Source of the DNA: Lactobacillus kullabergensis
GTDB taxonomy: Bacteria > Bacillota > Bacilli > Lactobacillales > Lactobacillaceae
Assembly: GCF_000967195.1 (NCBI RefSeq)
Contig: NZ_KQ033871.1
Location: 18,207-82,206 of the forward strand
Length of the DNA: 64,000 nucleotides
Direction: 5' to 3'
In this document: piece after piece, positions 61,483 through 64,000 of the stretch
Layout: each line of letters begins with the position of its first letter
Numbering within the stretch: position 1 is the stretch's first letter
Notes under the pieces: generated by a model
Told to the model about the DNA's origin: nothing
Databases searched by the model: none
Seen by the model: only the letters and a program-made list of their open reading frames with translations
Position numbers and translations under genes: made by a program

Positions 61483-61646
61483 TATAGCGCTCCCCGGGGA
61501 CTAACCGGGACAGTCTGCAAAATATTCTCTTGCAGCCCAACAAAAAGATTGAAACGAACAACATTTTTGTTTCGGCGGTAATTCTTACGCTAACCTTCAA
61601 AGTGTTCGCTCACTCAGATTAGTTTTGTAACAACCGCGACCTCTAT
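61483..61646 (-). ncRNA. Lysine riboswitch (L-box)
   Basis: In order on the minus strand: AGAGGTCGCG, GAAGGTTAGC, TTACCGCCGAAAC, TTGGGCTGC, GACTGTCCCGG, and GGGGAGCGCTATAT. These are the blocks of the lysine aptamer, with the five-way junction start and closing P1. Lysine should promote the terminator at 61425 and so shut down uptake. The promoter is upstream at 61675-61703. Confidence 0.87.
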
Positions 61647-61674
61647 TGCATTGGAAATTATTTAACTTAGAAAA

Positions 61675-61703
61675 ATAATAGGCTATTAAGAGTGACTTGT
61701 CAA
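61675..61703 (-). promoter_or_regulatory. Promoter of the lysine riboswitch transcript
   Basis: Minus strand perfect TTGACA (61698-61703), a 17-bp spacer, and TATTAT (61675-61680). Confidence 0.83.
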
Positions 61704-61782
61704 TAATTTTATTTAAAAAATATTTTATAATTATCTCATTTATTATCTTTTACTATTTTAAAAGGGCACGGTGATCCTGTTC

Positions 61783-62415
61783 TCACTGCCAGCCATTATC
61801 CTTTTGATAAGCACTTTTTTTCATTCTGGAAACATAGGGATTACCAGCTGTATAATAACGTAATTTTTTATTGGCCCATTCTAATTCGGATTGACTCACG
61901 CCAATTCTGGCACTGGTTTTAATTTCCTTAGCCCACTTTTTATGATTATCATCTAAATCAATTTTAAATGGAGAGTCAGATAAGAGGTGTAAATTCCATT
62001 TTTTATCGTGAATACCAAAAGCCTGCATCATTTTCGCAGGACCATTAGTTAAAAGCACCCCATTTTTGCCGGCACGATTTTTAATCATCTGCTCTATGCC
62101 CCAGACTGGTTCGATGGCTCTAATTAAAACTCCTTGCGGCTCATTATATTCTTGTGTTGCGACATCGAAAAAGAAATACTGTCTTTGGGCGTAAATGTAG
62201 ATAGTTCCGCCTTTACGATAAAGACCTTCATTAGCCGGACTGCGATGACCGCCATAAGAATGTGCCGCCCGGTCTTTAACGCCTAAGTAAGCTTCTGCCT
62301 CCACAATATAGCCACCCATTATATTCTGGCCATCATTATATGTTAATGGTCTGCCAATCAAGTCTTTAGTAATAACAGCAGTTGATTTATTAGAGAAATA
62401 AGTTGAATAATTCAT
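61783..62415 (-). CDS. mpg: DNA-3-methyladenine glycosylase (AAG/MPG family)
   Basis: This 210-residue repair enzyme removes alkylated purines. It starts STAVITKDLIGRPLTY, has the catalytic Glu in GYIVEAEAYLGVKDRAAHSYGG, then TIYIYAQRQYFFFDVA and GVLIRAIEP, and NGPAKMMQAFGI. The length is standard. A GGAAGAAAAA site precedes the ATG. Only 44 bp separate it from the divergent DUF488 gene. Confidence 0.93.
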   Translation of the reverse strand: MNYSTYFSNKSTAVITKDLIGRPLTYNDGQNIMGGYIVEAEAYLGVKDRAAHSYGGHRSPANEGLYRKGGTIYIYAQRQYFFFDVATQEYNEPQGVLIRAIEPVWGIEQMIKNRAGKNGVLLTNGPAKMMQAFGIHDKKWNLHLLSDSPFKIDLDDNHKKWAKEIKTSARIGVSQSELEWANKKLRYYTAGNPYVSRMKKSAYQKDNGWQ

Positions 62416-62459
62416 TTTTTCTTCCGTGTAGTAAACTTAAACTAAAAGGAGATCTTACA

Positions 62460-62819
62460 ATGACAAAGATAAAATTAGTACGCATTTACGACCATGAGCA
62501 ACCGGCTGGCTACCGCATTTTAGTTGATCGTCTGTGGCCACGAGGTAAAAGCAAAAATGATGCTGATTTGGATGAATGGACAAAAGAAATAGGCCCCAGT
62601 ACCGAACTGCGTAAGTGGTTTAACCACGATGATACTAAATATCCTGAGTTTAGGCAAAAGTACGTTGCTGAATTAGAGCATAATCCAGCGGCCACCGCTT
62701 TTGTTGACCAGATTAAAGCTAAGCTTGCCGAACAAGATGTCCTTTTTCTTTATGGTGCCAAAAACAAAGAACACAACCAGGCAGTTGTGCTCAAAGAATA
62801 CGTTGAACAAAGATTATAG
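62460..62819 (+). CDS. DUF488 family protein (YeaO-like)
   Basis: This 119-residue protein has the DUF488 signature VDRLWPRGKSKNDADLDEWTKEIGPSTELRKWF and the C-terminal LFLYGAKNKEHNQAVVLKEYV. Its function is unestablished; DNA repair or metal links have been suggested for relatives. ATG 62460 follows AAAAGGAG. Its stop overlaps that of the convergent terC gene by 6 bp, with no terminator between. Confidence 0.9.
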   Translation: MTKIKLVRIYDHEQPAGYRILVDRLWPRGKSKNDADLDEWTKEIGPSTELRKWFNHDDTKYPEFRQKYVAELEHNPAATAFVDQIKAKLAEQDVLFLYGAKNKEHNQAVVLKEYVEQRL

Positions 62820-63593
62820 TTTCCGTCTTTTCTTTTTTGCTCGTATAAAATGAAAAGCAATAGTTAAGAGAAGAATACCGAACACAATAAAGGCAAAAGT
62901 TGTATTAGGCAGTTCGTAATGTAACGGTGGTAAAGACAATAAAAGTTTAAGAGCAATGATAGCAATTAAAACGTAAGCCATCGGTTGCAGTTCAGGAATA
63001 ATGTCCATCAATTTGATTATGATTTCGGCAACACCGCGCATACACAAGATACCGATCATGCCACCAATTAATACTACTACCGGATTATTGGAAACCGCTA
63101 GGGCAGCTAAAACTGAATCAATTGAAAATACGATATCCATTGCTTCAATTGAAATAACGGTCCGCCAGAAAAGTGATAGAAAATGTTTCCCCTTTTTGGG
63201 AGTATGCTTAGTAATTTTTGCACTTTCAATCTTTGCGTTAGTGACAGCCTTTTGGGGATGCCTTTGGTCGTAAAAAAACTTGAAGGACAGATAGAAAAGA
63301 TAGAGGCTGCCTGCTAGTTTAATTTCCCAAAAATTGATCAGATAAGTACCGATGCCAATCACGATGAAACGAAAAATATATGCACCCCATAGACCATAAA
63401 ATAATGACTTTTCCTGTTGATTCTTGTCAGGCAAAACCTTGGTTTGAGCTGCCAAAACAACTGCATTATCAACAGAAAGCAAGCATTCCATCAGAATCAG
63501 GGTTAAGATGATGAGCCAATCTTTGCCACTGGTCAGTACGTGAATCCAATTACTTCCACTGAAAAAGGGAGCATACATTTTAAAAATTGCCAT
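62814..63593 (-). CDS. TerC family integral membrane protein
   Basis: This 259-residue protein has seven or eight spans with MECLLSVDNAVVLAAQ and VISIEAMDIVFSIDSVLAALAV, whose acidic residues are the TerC signature. Relatives export manganese or other metals from the cell or help metallate secreted proteins. No yybP-ykoY riboswitch was seen in its leader. The charged loop (KIESAKITKHTPKKGK) sits mid-chain. The start at 63593 has a weak ribosome site. Confidence 0.87.
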   Translation of the reverse strand: MAIFKMYAPFFSGSNWIHVLTSGKDWLIILTLILMECLLSVDNAVVLAAQTKVLPDKNQQEKSLFYGLWGAYIFRFIVIGIGTYLINFWEIKLAGSLYLFYLSFKFFYDQRHPQKAVTNAKIESAKITKHTPKKGKHFLSLFWRTVISIEAMDIVFSIDSVLAALAVSNNPVVVLIGGMIGILCMRGVAEIIIKLMDIIPELQPMAYVLIAIIALKLLLSLPPLHYELPNTTFAFIVFGILLLTIAFHFIRAKKKRRKL

Positions 63594-63718
63594 TTAATTA
63601 AAAGCTCTTTTCTAGTCCAGATTTATTTTTGATTACTGTGTCAAGTTTTAACAAGTATTATAGTGGTGCTCGGGTAAAAAACAATCCTAATAACATAAAG
63701 ACTTTTTTAAAAAATTAA

Positions 63719-64000
63719 TTAAAGCTGTTTAAAAACATCTAGTGCATCCGCAATAATAGAGGAAATGCATTCTGCTGGAATGGCAGTCTTATTAATGGCC
63801 CAAACTTTAGCGCCAGCTTGCCTGTAAGATAAAAGTTGGGCGAAAGGATATACCACAAAACTGGTACCTGAAATGATTACGAGGTCGGAGTTTTGCATGG
63901 CGTTAACAGATTTGGCTAAACTGTCACCATTAATGGCTTCACCATATAAAACAATTCCTGGTCTGATAATGCCACCACAATTTTCATGACGGTAAGATTT
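63719..64000 (-). CDS. Sirtuin (Sir2-family NAD-dependent protein deacylase), C-terminal part
   Basis: The last 93 codons of a sirtuin, cut by the window end. It reads HENCGGIIRPGIVLYGEAI, SDLVIISGTSFVVYPFAQL, and VWAINKT, which are the zinc-side CGG, the RPxIVxYGE block, the NAD-binding GTS and the base-contacting strand. It removes acyl groups from lysines using NAD. The stop is at 63719-63721. Confidence 0.92.
   Translation of the reverse strand, partial: KSYRHENCGGIIRPGIVLYGEAINGDSLAKSVNAMQNSDLVIISGTSFVVYPFAQLLSYRQAGAKVWAINKTAIPAECISSIIADALDVFKQL

Noticed and set aside
61447..61660. T-box leader before the amino-acid ABC transporter
   Set aside because: No specifier loop or conserved T-box bulge sequence (TGGN) in the right place; the segments match the lysine riboswitch instead.
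63594..63718. Manganese (yybP-ykoY) riboswitch before terC
   Set aside because: The leader is short and lacks the conserved loop sequences of that riboswitch.

Overview
The window is a low-GC Firmicutes chromosome segment, almost certainly from Lactobacillus sensu stricto (delbrueckii/acidophilus branch). The reasons are the AT-rich sequence, two tRNA-Lys genes, a walR-walK-yycH-yycI-walJ-htrA-rlmH block, man-family PTS genes, and several secreted proteins with the lactobacillus S-layer-associated (SLAP) type of domain. A bee-gut or similar host-associated species is possible from the accessory content, but this is only inference. No insertion sequence, prophage, rRNA or CRISPR array was seen.

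Layout. 1-5.5 kb: a DASS-type anion transporter (cut by the window edge), an FMN/FAD flavoprotein reductase, a shikimate/quinate dehydrogenase and a type I dehydroquinase, read as a quinate/shikimate-using module, then a GH29 fucosidase. 5.6-10.1 kb: a toxin-antitoxin pair, a cytochrome b5-like protein, and a translationally coupled plsC-GT8-GT8-plsC envelope operon. 10.3-14.7 kb: a man-family PTS divergent from deoC, with a GntR regulator and two identical palindromes at the divergent promoters. 14.7-19.7 kb: a PadR/HAAS/DUF4097 beta-helix cluster. 19.8-21.9 kb: a hydrolase, a small kinase and two tRNA-Lys genes. 22-29.9 kb: the conserved WalRK block through rlmH, with a DnaA-box cluster between htrA and rlmH. 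29.9-39.5 kb: a decayed gene, sucrose-6-phosphate hydrolase, a TPP-riboswitch-controlled ECF module without its substrate-binding component, an AraC regulator, htpX, lemA, a permease, an IscA-like protein and an HNH nuclease.

39.5-55 kb is the accessory heart of the window. It is a tandem array of convergent gene pairs, each a BspA/DUF285 repeat surface protein (+) facing a SLAP/FIVAR secreted protein (-) across a shared bidirectional terminator. Three pairs are intact. In the fourth, a DUF285-type promoter relic and the terminator remain, but the DUF285 gene is gone, a KAP-type P-loop NTPase sits in its place, and the partner SLAP gene has lost its 5' part next to rarA. This looks like a surface-antigen cassette array being remodelled, with a candidate defence gene carried in one slot.

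55-64 kb returns to housekeeping: rarA, two small membrane proteins, an alpha/beta hydrolase, a lysine-riboswitch-controlled amino-acid ABC transporter (ATPase plus fused binding protein/permease), 3-methyladenine glycosylase, a DUF488 protein, a TerC membrane protein and the end of a sirtuin gene.
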